A program made the position numbers and the translations under genes. 64,000 bases of DNA from Amphiura filiformis. Taxonomy: Eukaryota > Echinodermata > Ophiuroidea > Amphilepidida > Amphiuridae. Shown here in pieces: positions 63,703 through 64,000 of this stretch. The stretch is from positions 24,836,262 to 24,900,261 of the forward strand of contig NC_092642.1 in assembly GCF_039555335.1 (NCBI RefSeq). The letters run 5' to 3'. Under the pieces are notes generated by a model that made no database searches, was not told the DNA's origin, and saw only the letters and a program-made list of their open reading frames with translations. Numbering within the stretch: position 1 is the first letter of the stretch; the number at the start of each line of letters is the position of its first letter.

Positions 63703-64000
63703 CAGCAAACACAAAACGTTTTCGACATCATTCGCAAAAGGTTAAATGTTGTCAGAAAACGTTTAAATATCGGGTTATATAAAGGGTATATTAAGGGTAT
63801 AAAACGTTTTCATAACATTAAAAAACATTTTCTGATAATCTTCTACCCAGCAAACACAATTATTTTTAAAAGAAAACGTTTAAATGTCTGGTTATCTAAA
63901 ATGTATAAAAACGTTTTGATTACATTCCAAAAACATTTTTGAAAACTTGATACAAAACATTCTAAACAGAATGTTATTTTGGGGTTGAAAATATATTTTG
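63703..64000. mobile_element. AACGTTTT-rich MITE, cut by the window end
   Basis: Begins CCCAGCAAACACAAAACGTT and follows the first 300 bp of the 61684 element with small differences. Confidence 0.85.

Overview
The window looks like animal nuclear DNA: intron-rich, AT-leaning, and packed with DNA-transposon, retroelement and satellite sequence. The one clear host gene encodes HYR (hyalin-repeat) and LDL-receptor class A domains joined to a DEG/ENaC (amiloride-sensitive sodium channel family) pore. HYR domains, Penelope-like and CR1-like retroelements, many MITEs and GGTCA-rich satellites together suggest a marine deuterostome invertebrate, perhaps an echinoderm or hemichordate. That assignment is inference.

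Main gene (+ strand, 10274-61319). Fifteen coding exons can be joined through GT/AG sites with one continuous reading frame, 806 residues plus a stop: three HYR exons (10274-10531, 15545-15823, 18550-18810), three LDLa exons (20330-20455, 22173-22307, 53332-53451) and nine channel exons (54815-61319). All six ectodomain exons are phase 1-1. The last exon carries the second membrane helix with a G-F-S selectivity-filter motif. The start of the gene, expected to hold the cytosolic N-terminus, the first membrane helix and the post-TM1 segment, was not found and probably lies upstream.

Layout. 1-10273: upstream flank or intron with a 2.8-kb Myb/SANT-coding DNA transposon copy, a hAT-like and a Harbinger-like MITE, a mariner-like element, a Penelope-like reverse transcriptase relic and a GACCTTGACATGACC minisatellite. 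10274-22307: HYR and LDLa exons, with a CR1-like RT relic and several foldback repeats in the introns. 22308-53331: one 31-kb intron made largely of two tandem arrays of ~1.0-kb GGTCA-rich units (22.4-27.0 and 38.0-46.2 kb), an array of ~953-bp units carrying a tRNA-like Pol III promoter (26.97-30.96 and 35.56-36.89 kb) interrupted by a 4.6-kb TTAA-flanked insertion, a 650-bp perfect-style hairpin, and a second, inverted copy of the 2.8-kb transposon. 53332-61319: third LDLa exon, a 1-kb mariner-like element with ~200-bp terminal inverted repeats, and the channel exons. 61320-64000: 3' flank with an AACGTTTT-rich MITE family.

No CRISPR array, operon, rRNA or functional tRNA gene was seen. Boundaries of repeats are by eye; exon boundaries rest on splice sites, frame closure and domain match.
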